Origin: Blastomonas natatoria
Lineage (GTDB): Bacteria > Pseudomonadota > Alphaproteobacteria > Sphingomonadales > Sphingomonadaceae
Length of the DNA stretch: 64,000 nucleotides
NCBI RefSeq assembly: GCF_003201955.1
Contig: NZ_QJJM01000011.1
Location: forward strand, 1-64,000
Direction: 5' to 3'
Below the pieces are notes generated by a model. That model was not told the origin of the DNA, searched no databases, and was given only the letters and a program-made list of their open reading frames with translations. A program made the position numbers and the translations under genes. This document shows, piece after piece, positions 7,466 through 16,412 of this stretch. Each line of letters opens with the position of its first letter. Position 1 is the stretch's first letter.

Positions 7466-8671
7466 ATGTCTGGGATCCTGACTCGCACTCGCCTTCCGCT
7501 GGGAATAGCTGCCACCTGCCTGTTGCCGCTGCTGGGCGGCTGCAACATGGTCGTGCTCGATCCCGCTGGCGATGTCGCGCAGCAGCAGGGCGATCTGGTC
7601 GTCATCTCGACGCTGCTGATGCTGATCATCATCGTGCCGGTGATGGCGCTGACCGGATATTTCGCGTGGAAATATCGCGCTGCGAACGAGGCCGCGACAT
7701 ACAAGCCCGACTGGGACCATTCGACCCAGCTCGAACTCGCGATCTGGGCGATTCCGCTGCTGATCATCATCTGTCTGGGAGCGGTGACCTGGGTCGGCAC
7801 GCATCTGCTCGACCCCTATCGCCCGCTCGCCCGCACCGCGCCCGGACAGGCGGTGACCGAAAAGGACAAGCCGCTCGAGGTCCAGGCTGTCGCGCTCAAC
7901 TGGAAATGGCTGTTCATCTATCCCGAGCAGGGCATTGCCACGGTCAATGAACTTGCCGTGCCCGAAGGCCGGCCCTTGCGGTTCCGCATCTCTTCGTCGT
8001 CGGTGATGAACAGCTTCTACGTTCCTGCCATGGCCGGACAGATCTATGCGATGCCCGGCATGGAGACCAAACTGCACGCGGTGTTCAACGAAACCGGCAA
8101 TTACGAGGGCTTCTCCGCCAATTATTCGGGCGCAGGCTTTTCGAACATGCGCTTCGCCGCGCGGAGCATGACGGCAAAGGGCTTTGACCTATGGGTGGCC
8201 AAGGCGCGTGCCGAAGGCCAGACGCTCGACCGCGCGACCTATCTGAAGCTCGAACGCCCGAGCGAGAAGGAACCGGTGCGCCGCTATGCCAGCGTGGAGC
8301 GCGACCTGTTCGACCGCATCGTCAACATGTGCGCCGAGCCGGGCAAGATGTGCATGCACGACATGATGGCGATCGATGCGCGCGGCGGCATGGGCCTTGC
8401 CGGGCTGCACAACGTGCGCCAGCTGGCTTACGACAAGCACGCCGCGCGCGGCACCGGTGATACCGCGAGCGACCGCTATATCGCCGAAAACTGCACCAAC
8501 CCCGAACTGCTGAGCGCCAGCCTGGCGCGGATCGAGGATCGCGTGATCGATCTTTCCACGCTGACCGGCGCGGGCCTCAACCGCCCGGGCGGCCCGCTGT
8601 TCCGCAAGCGGCAGACCTCTACCAAGTCGCCTGAGCTGACTCAGGCAGGCACCACGGACCCCGTATCATGA
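7466..8671 (+). CDS. cyoA: Cytochrome bo3 ubiquinol oxidase subunit II
   Basis: The ATG at 7466 opens a lipoprotein signal ending in LLGGC, so Cys26 would be lipidated. An in-frame start at 7394 would place 24 extra residues before the signal. Two transmembrane segments and a periplasmic cupredoxin domain follow. The cupredoxin keeps the [18 protein letters not shown] pattern but has no cysteine pair, so it lacks the CuA centre and the enzyme is a quinol oxidase rather than a cytochrome c oxidase. At 401 residues it is longer than the E. coli protein because of a C-terminal extension of roughly 100 residues, which includes M-C-A-E-P-G-K-M-C. It is the first gene of the cyo operon. Confidence 0.93.
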   Translation: MSGILTRTRLPLGIAATCLLPLLGGCNMVVLDPAGDVAQQQGDLVVISTLLMLIIIVPVMALTGYFAWKYRAANEAATYKPDWDHSTQLELAIWAIPLLIIICLGAVTWVGTHLLDPYRPLARTAPGQAVTEKDKPLEVQAVALNWKWLFIYPEQGIATVNELAVPEGRPLRFRISSSSVMNSFYVPAMAGQIYAMPGMETKLHAVFNETGNYEGFSANYSGAGFSNMRFAARSMTAKGFDLWVAKARAEGQTLDRATYLKLERPSEKEPVRRYASVERDLFDRIVNMCAEPGKMCMHDMMAIDARGGMGLAGLHNVRQLAYDKHAARGTGDTASDRYIAENCTNPELLSASLARIEDRVIDLSTLTGAGLNRPGGPLFRKRQTSTKSPELTQAGTTDPVS

Positions 8672-10689
8672 GCACCGACGCCATTCCCTCGACCTCCGCT
8701 GCCGAGCCGACCTTCCTGCTCGGCAAGCTATCCTGGAACTCGCTGCCGCATGACCCCATCGTGCTCAGCACCATGGTCGTTGTCATCATCGGCGGCGTCG
8801 GCCTGCTCGCGCTGGTCACGCGCTACAAGCTGTGGGGCTATCTGTGGAAGGAGTGGTTCACCACGGTCGACCACAAGAAGATCGGGATCATGTACATGAT
8901 CCTTGGCCTCGTCATGTTCCTGCGCGGCTTTGCCGATGCGATCATGATGCGGCTGCAGCAGGTGATGGCGTTCGGCGGGTCCGAAGGCTATCTCAATGCG
9001 CATCATTACGACCAGATCTTCACCGCGCATGGCGTGATCATGATCTTCTTCGTCGCGATGCCGTTCATCACCGGCCTGATGAACTATGTGGTGCCGCTGC
9101 AGATCGGCGCGCGCGACGTAAGCTTCCCGTTCCTCAACAATTTCAGCTTCTGGATGACGACATCGGGCGCGGTGCTGACCATGGCCTCGCTGTTCGTCGG
9201 TGAATTCGCCGCGACCGGATGGCTCGCCTATCCGCCGCTCTCGGGCATAGCGTACAGCCCCAGCGTTGGTGTCGATTACTATATCTGGGCGCTCCAGATT
9301 GCCGGGGTCGGCACGACATTATCCGGCATCAACCTGATCGTGACGATCCTCAAGATGCGTGCGCCGGGCATGGGTCTGATGAAGATGCCGGTGTTCACCT
9401 GGACGTCGCTGTGCGCCAACATCCTGATCGTCGCCAGCTTCCCGGTGCTGACCGCCGTGCTCGCGCTGCTGACGCTCGACCGCTATGTCGGCACCAATTT
9501 CTTCACCAACGACTTTGGCGGGTCGTCGATGATGTACGTCAACCTCATCTGGATCTGGGGCCATCCGGAGGTGTACATTCTCATCCTGCCGCTGTTCGGC
9601 GTGTTCAGCGAAGTGACCTCGACCTTCTCGGGCAAGAAGCTCTTCGGTTACACGTCCATGGTCTATGCAACGGTCGTGATCACGATCCTGAGCTATGTCG
9701 TGTGGCTGCACCATTTCTTCACCATGGGTTCGGGCGCGTCGGTCAACAGCTTCTTCGGCATCACCACGATGGTGATCTCGATCCCCACTGGCGCCAAGCT
9801 GTTCAACTGGCTGTTCACCATGTATCGCGGCCGCATCCGCTACGAACTGCCGATGATGTGGACCGTGGCGTTCATGCTTACCTTCACCATCGGCGGGATG
9901 ACGGGCGTACTGCTCGCGGTGCCGCCTGCGGACTTCGTGCTGCACAACTCGCTGTTCCTGATCGCGCATTTCCATAACGTGATCATCGGCGGCGTGCTGT
10001 TCGGCATCTTTGCGGCGATCAACTACTGGTGGCCCAAGGCGTTCGGCTTCAAGCTCGACAAGTTCTGGGGCAAGGTCAGCTTCTGGTGCTGGGTGCCGGG
10101 CTTCTGGGTCGCGTTCGCGCCGCTCTACGTGCTCGGCCTCATGGGCGTGACGCGCCGGATGCGGGTGTTCGATGACCCGAGCTTGCAGATCTGGTTCGCC
10201 ATCGCTGCGGTCGGCGCGTTCATGATCGCCGCCGGGATCGCCGCAATGCTCATCCAGTTCGCGGTCAGCATCTGGAAGCGCGAGGCGCTGGCCGAGACGA
10301 CCGGCGACCCGTGGAACGGCCGCACGCTCGAATGGGCGACCAGCTCGCCCCCGGCCGATTACAATTTCGCCTTCACCCCGCGCATCCACGCGCTCGATGC
10401 CTGGTACGACATGAAGGCGGCGGGCGTCGAGCATCCGGCCGAGGGCTACAAGGACATCCACATGCCGAGCAATACGGGCGCCGGCGTCATCCTGGCGGGG
10501 ATCAGTACCGTCGCCGGGTTCGCGCTGGTCTGGCATATCTGGTGGCTCGCGGGCCTCAGCATGGTCGGGCTGATCGGTGCCGCAATCGCGCACACGTTCA
10601 ACTACAAGCGCGACTTCCACATCCCGGCGTCGCAGGTGGCGGCGACCGAGGCAGCGCGCCTGCGTCAGTTGCAAGCGGCAGGAGCCTGA
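8668..10689 (+). CDS. cyoB: Cytochrome bo3 ubiquinol oxidase subunit I
   Basis: The 673-residue product is the haem-copper catalytic subunit, which reduces O2 to water and pumps protons. The motifs are clear: W-I-W-G-H-P-E-V-Y carries the copper-ligand histidine, the proton-channel glutamate and the tyrosine. H-H-F-F-T-M-G supplies two further copper-B histidines, and A-H-F-H-N-V the haem-ligand pair. Fifteen or so membrane helices are expected. The start overlaps the cyoA stop by four bases (ATGA), which implies translational coupling. Confidence 0.96.
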   Translation: MSTDAIPSTSAAEPTFLLGKLSWNSLPHDPIVLSTMVVVIIGGVGLLALVTRYKLWGYLWKEWFTTVDHKKIGIMYMILGLVMFLRGFADAIMMRLQQVMAFGGSEGYLNAHHYDQIFTAHGVIMIFFVAMPFITGLMNYVVPLQIGARDVSFPFLNNFSFWMTTSGAVLTMASLFVGEFAATGWLAYPPLSGIAYSPSVGVDYYIWALQIAGVGTTLSGINLIVTILKMRAPGMGLMKMPVFTWTSLCANILIVASFPVLTAVLALLTLDRYVGTNFFTNDFGGSSMMYVNLIWIWGHPEVYILILPLFGVFSEVTSTFSGKKLFGYTSMVYATVVITILSYVVWLHHFFTMGSGASVNSFFGITTMVISIPTGAKLFNWLFTMYRGRIRYELPMMWTVAFMLTFTIGGMTGVLLAVPPADFVLHNSLFLIAHFHNVIIGGVLFGIFAAINYWWPKAFGFKLDKFWGKVSFWCWVPGFWVAFAPLYVLGLMGVTRRMRVFDDPSLQIWFAIAAVGAFMIAAGIAAMLIQFAVSIWKREALAETTGDPWNGRTLEWATSSPPADYNFAFTPRIHALDAWYDMKAAGVEHPAEGYKDIHMPSNTGAGVILAGISTVAGFALVWHIWWLAGLSMVGLIGAAIAHTFNYKRDFHIPASQVAATEAARLRQLQAAGA

Positions 10690-10693
10690 GCCC

Positions 10694-11320
10694 ATGAGCA
10701 GCATCACCCTGCCCGCTGGCGAAGACAAGCCAGTCTATTACGAGATCGACGAGCATCCGCATCCCGAGGGTCACAGCACGCTGCTGGGCTTTTGGATCTA
10801 TCTGATGAGCGACTGCCTCATCTTTGCGATCCTGTTTGCCTGCTATGCGGTGCTGGGCGGCAATTTCGCCGCCGGACCCGGGCCGAAGGACCTGTTCGAC
10901 CTGAACCTGATCGCGCTCAACACCGCGATGCTGCTGTTCTCCTCGCTGACCTATGGCCTGGCGATGATCGCGATGCAGAACAGGAACCTGCGCCATGTGC
11001 AGATGTGGCTCGCGGTCACCGGCCTGTTCGGCGCGGCGTTCCTCGCGATCGAGCTCTACGAATTCTCGCATCTGATCCATATCGGCGCGACGCCCCAGCG
11101 CAGCGCGTTCCTCTCGGCCTTCTTCACGCTGGTAGGAACGCACGGGCTGCACGTGACCTTCGGCCTGATCTGGCTGGTGACGCTGATCGTCCAGCTCGGC
11201 CGCCATGGCCTCAACCCCGCCAACCAGCGCCGCGTTGCGTGCCTCAGCCTGTTCTGGCACTTTCTCGACGTGATCTGGATCGGCGTGTTCACCTTTGTCT
11301 ATTTGATGGGAATGCTGTGA
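10694..11320 (+). CDS. cyoC: Cytochrome bo3 ubiquinol oxidase subunit III
   Basis: The 208-residue product has five membrane segments and typical subunit III sequence, with the [18 protein letters not shown] start, a [12 protein letters not shown] segment and the W-H-F-L-D-V-I-W ending. ATG 10694 is four bases past the cyoB stop. A longer in-frame start inside cyoB is rejected because it adds an arginine-rich shadow sequence. Subunit III stabilises the oxidase core and bears no redox centre. Confidence 0.94.
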   Translation: MSSITLPAGEDKPVYYEIDEHPHPEGHSTLLGFWIYLMSDCLIFAILFACYAVLGGNFAAGPGPKDLFDLNLIALNTAMLLFSSLTYGLAMIAMQNRNLRHVQMWLAVTGLFGAAFLAIELYEFSHLIHIGATPQRSAFLSAFFTLVGTHGLHVTFGLIWLVTLIVQLGRHGLNPANQRRVACLSLFWHFLDVIWIGVFTFVYLMGML

Positions 11321-11706
11321 TGAGCGCTGCCACCACCCATGCCGAACAGGCCGCGCACGATGCCCATGGCATCGAGATCCCCCACGCCTCGTACCGCGAC
11401 TACACGATCGGGTTCGTCCTTTCGGTCATCCTGACCGCGATCCCGTTCGGGCTGGTGATGACCGGCGCGCTGTCGCCTGCGGTCACAGCGGTGACGATCC
11501 TCGGCTTGGCCGTGGTGCAGATCGTCGTCCATATGGTCTATTTCCTGCACATGAGCCCCAAGGCCGAGGGTGGCTGGTCGATCACCTCGCTGATCTTCAC
11601 GATCATCGTCGTCGGCATCATGCTGTCGGGATCGCTCTGGGTGATGAGCCATCTCAACGCCAACATGATGCCCCAGGCGCATGAAGAGATGAGCCAGATT
11701 CCGTGA
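11320..11706 (+). CDS. cyoD: Cytochrome bo3 ubiquinol oxidase subunit IV
   Basis: The 128-residue product has a histidine-rich soluble N-terminus and three membrane segments, as in the CyoD/COX4-prokaryote family, with the characteristic V-H-M-V-Y-F-L-H-M stretch. The start shares one base with the cyoC stop (TGATG). CyoD assists assembly of the copper-B site in subunit I. Confidence 0.93.
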   Translation: MSAATTHAEQAAHDAHGIEIPHASYRDYTIGFVLSVILTAIPFGLVMTGALSPAVTAVTILGLAVVQIVVHMVYFLHMSPKAEGGWSITSLIFTIIVVGIMLSGSLWVMSHLNANMMPQAHEEMSQIP

Positions 11707-12410
11707 CCCGGTCCCGGCCAGCCGCGCGGGTCGTGCTGGTCGCCTCGCTGCTCGCGCTGGCTTTGGTCGGCTTCGGCCTCAGCGCCTGGCAGATCCAGCG
11801 CCGCGCGTGGAAACATGCGCTGATCGAAGCGGTGGACAGCCGCAGCACCGCCGCGTCGGTCGCCGCGCCCGGGCCATCCGAATGGCCGCGCATCACACAG
11901 GAGCGCGACGCCTATCGCCGGGTCACGTTCACCGGACGGTTCGTCCATGATCGCGAGACGCTGGTGCAGGCGGTGACCGAGCGCGGCGGCGGCTATTGGG
12001 TTCTCACGCCGCTGGTGGGCGAGCGTTTCACCGTGCTGGTCAATCGCGGCTTCGTGCCACCCGAGCGGCGCGATCCGGCAACGCGCGCGGCGGGCAATCC
12101 GACAGGCAATGTCACCATAACCGGCTTGCTGCGCATCACCGAACCGGATGGCGGCTTCCTGCGCGCGAACGATCCGGGGGCGAACCGCTGGTATTCGCGC
12201 GATATTGCCGCAATCGCCAGCGCGCGCGGGCTGACCCGCATCGCCCCCTATTTCATCGACGCCGATGCCGCGCCCAATTCTGGCGGCTATCCGGTCGGCG
12301 GCCTCACCGTCATTCGCTTCAGCGACAACCATCTGGTCTATGCGCTTACCTGGCTTGCCCTCGCGCTCGGGTGCCTCTGGGGTGCAAAGCTGGTATGGCA
12401 GCGGCGATGA
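11703..12410 (+). CDS. SURF1-family oxidase assembly factor
   Basis: The 235-residue product begins at a GTG that overlaps the cyoD stop by four bases. It has a membrane anchor at each end and a periplasmic SURF1 domain between, with the family markers G-L-S-A-W-Q-I-Q-R-R near the N-terminus, V-L-V-N-R-G-F-V-P in the middle and P-V-G-G-L-T-V-I-R-F-S-D-N-H-L-V-Y-A-L-T-W near the end. SURF1 proteins help insert haem into haem-copper oxidases. In the operon it would serve the cyo oxidase. Confidence 0.9.
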   Translation: MTRSRPAARVVLVASLLALALVGFGLSAWQIQRRAWKHALIEAVDSRSTAASVAAPGPSEWPRITQERDAYRRVTFTGRFVHDRETLVQAVTERGGGYWVLTPLVGERFTVLVNRGFVPPERRDPATRAAGNPTGNVTITGLLRITEPDGGFLRANDPGANRWYSRDIAAIASARGLTRIAPYFIDADAAPNSGGYPVGGLTVIRFSDNHLVYALTWLALALGCLWGAKLVWQRR

Positions 12411-13702
12411 TCGCGACACCCGCCCCCCAGATTACCGATGCCGTGCGGCGCAACATGGCGCTGCTCATCCAGCTGCGCTGGCTGGCGGTGGGCGGACAGC
12501 TGCTGACCATATTGGTCGTGCACGGACCGATGGACATCGAACTGCCGCTCGCGCCGCTGCTCGCCGCGATCTCGCTGCTGGTGTTCATCAATCTGGCGAC
12601 GCTCTACATTCTCAGGCGGCACACGGCGGGGCTGGAATATGCGCTGTTCACCGCCTTGATGTTCGATATTGCCGCGCTCACCTGGCAGCTGCATTTCACC
12701 GGCGGGCTCGCCAATCCGTTCGCAGCGCTCTTCCTGCTGCAGGTCGTGATCGGCGCGATGGTGCTGCGCCCTGCCGCATCCTGGGCGATGGTCGCGGCAT
12801 CCCTGGGCGCGCTGGCCGTGCTCGCGATCGACCCCGTCCCGCTGGCGCTGCCGCCCGAGTTGCAGGACGAGGAATTCAGTCTCTACCTGCAGGGCAGCTT
12901 CGTCTGTTTCGGGCTGATCGCGGTGCTGCTCGTCGCGTTCGTCACGCGGATCGCGCGGAACCTGCGCGAACGCGATGCCGCGCTGGCCGCGATCCGCCAG
13001 CGCGCGGCGGAGGAGGATCATATAGTGCGCATGGGCCTGCTCGCCTCGGGCGCTGCGCATGAACTCGGCACCCCGCTCGCCACGCTTTCGGTGCTGGTCA
13101 ACGACTTCCGCGCCATGCCCGAACTGAACGCCGTCACCGATCTGTCCGCCGATCTCGACGACATGGAAAACGCGGTGCAACGCTGCAAGACGATTGTCAG
13201 CGGCATATTGATGTCCGCGGGCGAGGCGCGCGGCGAGGCCACCGAGCGCACGACCATGCGCGCGTTCCTGCGCGATATTGTCGACGAATGGCGGGTGACG
13301 CGCGGGCTCGATACGCTCGAATATCACGACCGGTTCGGTCAGGACGTTGCGATCGTCTCCGATCCGGCGCTGCGCCAGGTAATCGGCAATGTCATTGACA
13401 ATGCGGTCGAGGTCTCGCCGCAATGGGTCGGCATTCGCGCTGCACGTGAAGGCGAGGCGCTGCAACTGACCGTCACCGACCGCGGGCCGGGGTTCACGCA
13501 GGACATACTCGATGGCCTGGGCAAGCCCTATCGCTCGACCAAGGGCAAGCCCGGCGGCGGCCTCGGACTGTTTCTGCTGGTCAACGTGATGCGCAAGCTG
13601 GGCGGAGAGGTGCGTGCGGGCAATCGCGAGCAGGGCGGCGCGGAAGTCACCATATGGTTGCCATTGGATGCCATTGCATATCCTGCAGGAGAAAGGACAT
13701 GA
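12407..13702 (+). CDS. regB: Redox-sensing histidine kinase RegB/PrrB
   Basis: The chosen ATG at 12407 overlaps the surf1 stop by four bases and gives 431 residues. Six membrane segments fill the first 180 residues. GGLANPF (99-105) matches the GGxxNPF quinone-binding heptad of RegB. The H-box A-A-H-E-L-G-T-P-L places the phospho-accepting histidine at 218. Cys260 in Q-R-C-K-T-I matches the redox-active cysteine of RegB. The ATPase domain follows, with D-N-A-V-E-V-S and G-G-G-L-G-L-F-L motifs. RegB reads the quinone pool and oxygen state and phosphorylates RegA. Its gene lies directly behind the quinol oxidase genes. Confidence 0.9.
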   Translation: MIATPAPQITDAVRRNMALLIQLRWLAVGGQLLTILVVHGPMDIELPLAPLLAAISLLVFINLATLYILRRHTAGLEYALFTALMFDIAALTWQLHFTGGLANPFAALFLLQVVIGAMVLRPAASWAMVAASLGALAVLAIDPVPLALPPELQDEEFSLYLQGSFVCFGLIAVLLVAFVTRIARNLRERDAALAAIRQRAAEEDHIVRMGLLASGAAHELGTPLATLSVLVNDFRAMPELNAVTDLSADLDDMENAVQRCKTIVSGILMSAGEARGEATERTTMRAFLRDIVDEWRVTRGLDTLEYHDRFGQDVAIVSDPALRQVIGNVIDNAVEVSPQWVGIRAAREGEALQLTVTDRGPGFTQDILDGLGKPYRSTKGKPGGGLGLFLLVNVMRKLGGEVRAGNREQGGAEVTIWLPLDAIAYPAGERT

Positions 13703-14238
13703 CCGATCCCCGCCAGCTGCTGATCGTCGAGGACGACGAGACCTTTGCCCGGACGCTGCGCCGTTCGTTCGAGCGACGCGGCTATGCGGTCGACAGCGCG
13801 TCGGGTCATGACGGGCTTGTCGCGCTGCTCGATGGCGGGCTTCAGCCCAGCCATGCGGTGATCGACCTCAAGCTTGCAGGCAGCGTCTCGGGCCTGACCT
13901 GCGTGCAGGCCGTCCGCGCCGCTGCTCCGGATGCGAAAATCGTCGTGCTCACCGGCTTTGCCAGCATCGCGACGGCCGTCGAGGCGATCAAGCTGGGTGC
14001 CGACCATTATCTCGCCAAGCCTTCGAACACCGACGATATCGAAGCCGCCTTCGCGCGCACCGAAGGCAATGCCGATACCGCAGTCGACACCCGCCAGTCC
14101 TCGATCAAGACGGTCGAATGGGAGCATATCCACCAGACTTTGGTCGATACCGGCTTCAACGTCTCCGAAACTGCGCGGCGGCTGGGCATGCACCGGCGCA
14201 CCCTCGCGCGAAAGCTGGAGAAGCGGCAGGTGCGGTAA
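13699..14238 (+). CDS. regA: Response regulator RegA/PrrA/ActR
   Basis: ATG 13699 overlaps the regB stop by four bases and has an AGGAGAAAGG ribosome-binding site. The 179-residue product has a receiver domain with the acidic pair E-D-D at 11-13, phospho-acceptor Asp56 (V-I-D-L-K) and Lys107 (L-A-K-P). A short linker leads to a Fis-type helix-turn-helix ending R-L-G-M-H-R-R-T-L-A-R-K-L, nearly invariant in this family. RegA controls respiratory, carbon-fixation, nitrogen and photosynthesis genes in other alphaproteobacteria. It is the last gene of the seven-gene overlapping run. Confidence 0.92.
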   Translation: MTDPRQLLIVEDDETFARTLRRSFERRGYAVDSASGHDGLVALLDGGLQPSHAVIDLKLAGSVSGLTCVQAVRAAAPDAKIVVLTGFASIATAVEAIKLGADHYLAKPSNTDDIEAAFARTEGNADTAVDTRQSSIKTVEWEHIHQTLVDTGFNVSETARRLGMHRRTLARKLEKRQVR

Positions 14239-14280
14239 GGGGCGGCTGCGGGATCATGGGAATTGGTTTGCCTCATGTAA

Positions 14281-14390
14281 CCACCTCCGCTCAGCCTGAG
14301 CTTGTCGAAGGCCCCGCGATACGGCCAGCGTGGGCGCGGGTCCTTCGACGACGCGGGCTGAAGCCCGCTGCTCAGGATGAGCGGAGGTGG
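14281..14390. repeat. Inverted repeat of dispersed REP-like family 1
   Basis: The arms CCACCTCCGCTCAGCCTGAG (14281-14300) and CTCAGGATGAGCGGAGGTGG (14371-14390) are complementary with one or two mismatches, and the inner parts GTCGAAGG and CCTTCGAC also pair. A 33-base copy of the left arm core is at 21001-21033 in the opposite orientation. The palindrome separates the convergent regA and mtgA genes and may also act as a transcription barrier. Confidence 0.75.
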
Positions 14391-14430
14391 GAGCAGGGTA
14401 AAGCCCCTGCAGCGCTAACCGCAAATCTCC

Positions 14431-15126
14431 TCAAGGCCGCGCGCAGCTATCCAGGCCGTCGCGCTGGACGATGCGGATGCGGCGGGCGATGTTGTTGCCA
14501 TAGCGGCGCACAAAGCCGCTGGGGTTCTTGACCGATCGCTTCTTGGGCAGCGGCAGGGCTGCGGCCATGCGCGCAGCCTCGTCGCGTGACAGCGATCCTG
14601 CGCTCTTGCCGAAATAGCGCTGCGATCCCGCCTCGACGCCATAGGTGCCGATGCCGGTTTCGGCGACGTTGAGATAAACTTCCATGATCCGGCGCTTGCC
14701 CCAGATGCCCTCGATCAGCACGGTGAACCAAGCCTCCAGACCTTTCCGGAAGAAACCGCCGTTCTGCCAGAGGAACACGTTCTTGGCGGTCTGCTGGCTG
14801 ATCGTCGAACCGCCGCGGATACGTCCACCTTCCATGTTCCGCCGCATCGCCTGCTCGATCGCCTCGGTATCGAAGCCGTTATGCGTGCAGAACTTGCCGT
14901 CCTCTGCCGCAATGGCGGCGGACACCATGTCGCGGTCGATCCGGTCGAGCGGCGTCCAGTCGCGCGTCGCCCCGTTGCTGTCGGTCAGCATCGTGATCGT
15001 CGTCGGCGGTGGCACGAAGCGGTAGACGAGCACCATCGCCACCGACAGCAGGACGAAGCCGAACACCAGCTTGAACAGCAGGGCGATGAGACGCGCGATC
15101 ACGCCCCGTTTGCGCGCAGCCGCCAT
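14431..15126 (-). CDS. mtgA: Monofunctional peptidoglycan glycosyltransferase
   Basis: The 231-residue product has one N-terminal membrane anchor (about 15-35) and a GT51 domain. Visible motifs are A-A-E-D-G-K-F with the catalytic glutamate, G-G-S-T-I-S-Q-Q-T-A-K-N, R-R-I-M-E-V-Y-L-N-V-A-E and Y-F-G-K-S-A. It polymerises lipid II into glycan strands and lacks a transpeptidase domain. I chose the ATG at 15126, seven bases behind the upstream gene stop. The frame is open further, but into that gene. Confidence 0.92.
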   Translation of the reverse strand: MAAARKRGVIARLIALLFKLVFGFVLLSVAMVLVYRFVPPPTTITMLTDSNGATRDWTPLDRIDRDMVSAAIAAEDGKFCTHNGFDTEAIEQAMRRNMEGGRIRGGSTISQQTAKNVFLWQNGGFFRKGLEAWFTVLIEGIWGKRRIMEVYLNVAETGIGTYGVEAGSQRYFGKSAGSLSRDEAARMAAALPLPKKRSVKNPSGFVRRYGNNIARRIRIVQRDGLDSCARP

Positions 15127-15133
15127 GCCTGCC

Positions 15134-15637
15134 TCAACGCTTGTCGCGCCAGGTGACGGTGTCGCCGGGCTTGATCCCGAGCTCGGCCGCCCGCCCTCCG
15201 GCAAGTTCGAGCACGGCAGCCACAGGGCCGGTCGAGCTCAGCGGAGCGATCGAATAGGGCACGGCATTGGCCGCAATGCTTTCGATGCGGCCATCGGCAC
15301 GAATGAACAGGAGGTCGAGCGAAATGACCGTGTTCTTCATCCAGAAGCTCGCAGGCTTCGGCGTCGGGAAGGGAAACAGCATGCCGGCATCGGGCGCCAG
15401 CTCGGTCCGGAACATCAGGCCCTGGGCCTGCTCCTGCGGACTGCGGGCCATTTCCACGGTAAACTGGTGCGATTTCGTGCCGCTCCTGATCGTCAGCGGA
15501 ACGAGATCAAGCCCGGCAGGCGACAGATCGGGCTTCTCCGCCGCCGGACGCTGTGCCGCCGCATCGCTGGGTGCAGAGGCGTTGCATGCCACCAGGGCCA
15601 GCGTCGCCAGCATCGCACCGCAGAATCTCGTCACCAT
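15134..15637 (-). CDS. DUF192 family exported protein
   Basis: The 167-residue product has a signal ending L-V-A-C that resembles a lipobox, so it may be a lipoprotein. The rest is a DUF192 domain with the typical A-R-S-P-Q-E-Q-A-Q-G-L-M-F-R, F-W-M-K-N-T and G-D-T-V-T-W segments. The molecular function of DUF192 is not established. The gene overlaps the recX end by seven bases and is followed after seven bases by mtgA, so the three are probably cotranscribed. Confidence 0.85.
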   Translation of the reverse strand: MVTRFCGAMLATLALVACNASAPSDAAAQRPAAEKPDLSPAGLDLVPLTIRSGTKSHQFTVEMARSPQEQAQGLMFRTELAPDAGMLFPFPTPKPASFWMKNTVISLDLLFIRADGRIESIAANAVPYSIAPLSSTGPVAAVLELAGGRAAELGIKPGDTVTWRDKR

Positions 15638-16203
15638 GAATCTCTCCCGATCAACTCGTCCAGCCCCGTTATCTCTTCCATGCTATCGGCGAAAACAAGG
15701 CTGCGAGCGAGTGCAAAATCATGCCCTGCGCGGATGAAGGCCTGCAACTGCTTCTGGCGCCGCTCGGCCGGGGCAGGCTCAGGGGCGAACGGGCCGATCC
15801 GCTTGCGCCGGGCAAAGGCGATGGCTGATGCTGCCGCCTGATCGCTCGCCGTCTCCCTCACCGCTCCTCGCTCAACCTCGCCCACGCCTGCAGCCACCAG
15901 GGCCTGCTCGACCCGGCGCGCGCCATAGCCCCGGCGCAGCAACGCGCCGCCTTTCATGGCGGCAAACGCAGCATCATCGACATAGCCGAGTTCGACGCAG
16001 CGATCGGCCAGCCGATCGAAATCGGGAGCGCGCTCCTCGGCCCATCCGCGCTCGCGCACCTTGCGCTGCATATACTGGACGAGCCGCGCGCGCGTCGTGG
16101 CAAACCGGCCCAGATAATGGAGCGCCAGATCCTTGAGCGCCTGCTCGTTCAAGGGCTTGGGGGGGCGCTTTTCGCGCTTGCGTCGATCATCGGGAGCGGT
16201 CAT
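15631..16203 (-). CDS. recX: Regulatory protein RecX
   Basis: The 190-residue product has the RecX three-helix repeat pattern: a Y-L-G-R-F-A-T-T-R-A-R-L N-terminal repeat, D-R-C-V-E-L-G-Y-V-D-D-A-A-F-A in the middle and a final R-A-G-H-D-F-A-L-A-R. The ATG at 16203 gives the normal family start. A start 100 residues earlier is open but has shadow-like composition. RecX inhibits RecA filaments. recA is not in the window. Confidence 0.8.
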   Translation of the reverse strand: MTAPDDRRKREKRPPKPLNEQALKDLALHYLGRFATTRARLVQYMQRKVRERGWAEERAPDFDRLADRCVELGYVDDAAFAAMKGGALLRRGYGARRVEQALVAAGVGEVERGAVRETASDQAAASAIAFARRKRIGPFAPEPAPAERRQKQLQAFIRAGHDFALARSLVFADSMEEITGLDELIGRDSW

Positions 16204-16412
16204 GCGCCATTTTTGTGCCACAGTCGGGTCGAATTTAGAACGCTTGTCATCGGCTAGAGGCAAGACGGGGCATTTCGGGAATGAGGCAGCGGAGGACGCG
16301 GCGTTCATCTCGAGGCCATGACGGCATGGGCAGACGCTAGCGGGTCTGGTCCATGCAGGCGCGACAGACCGGGGAACCGGCGCGCGCAGAGGAAAGCAAC
16401 GGGTTAAAACGC

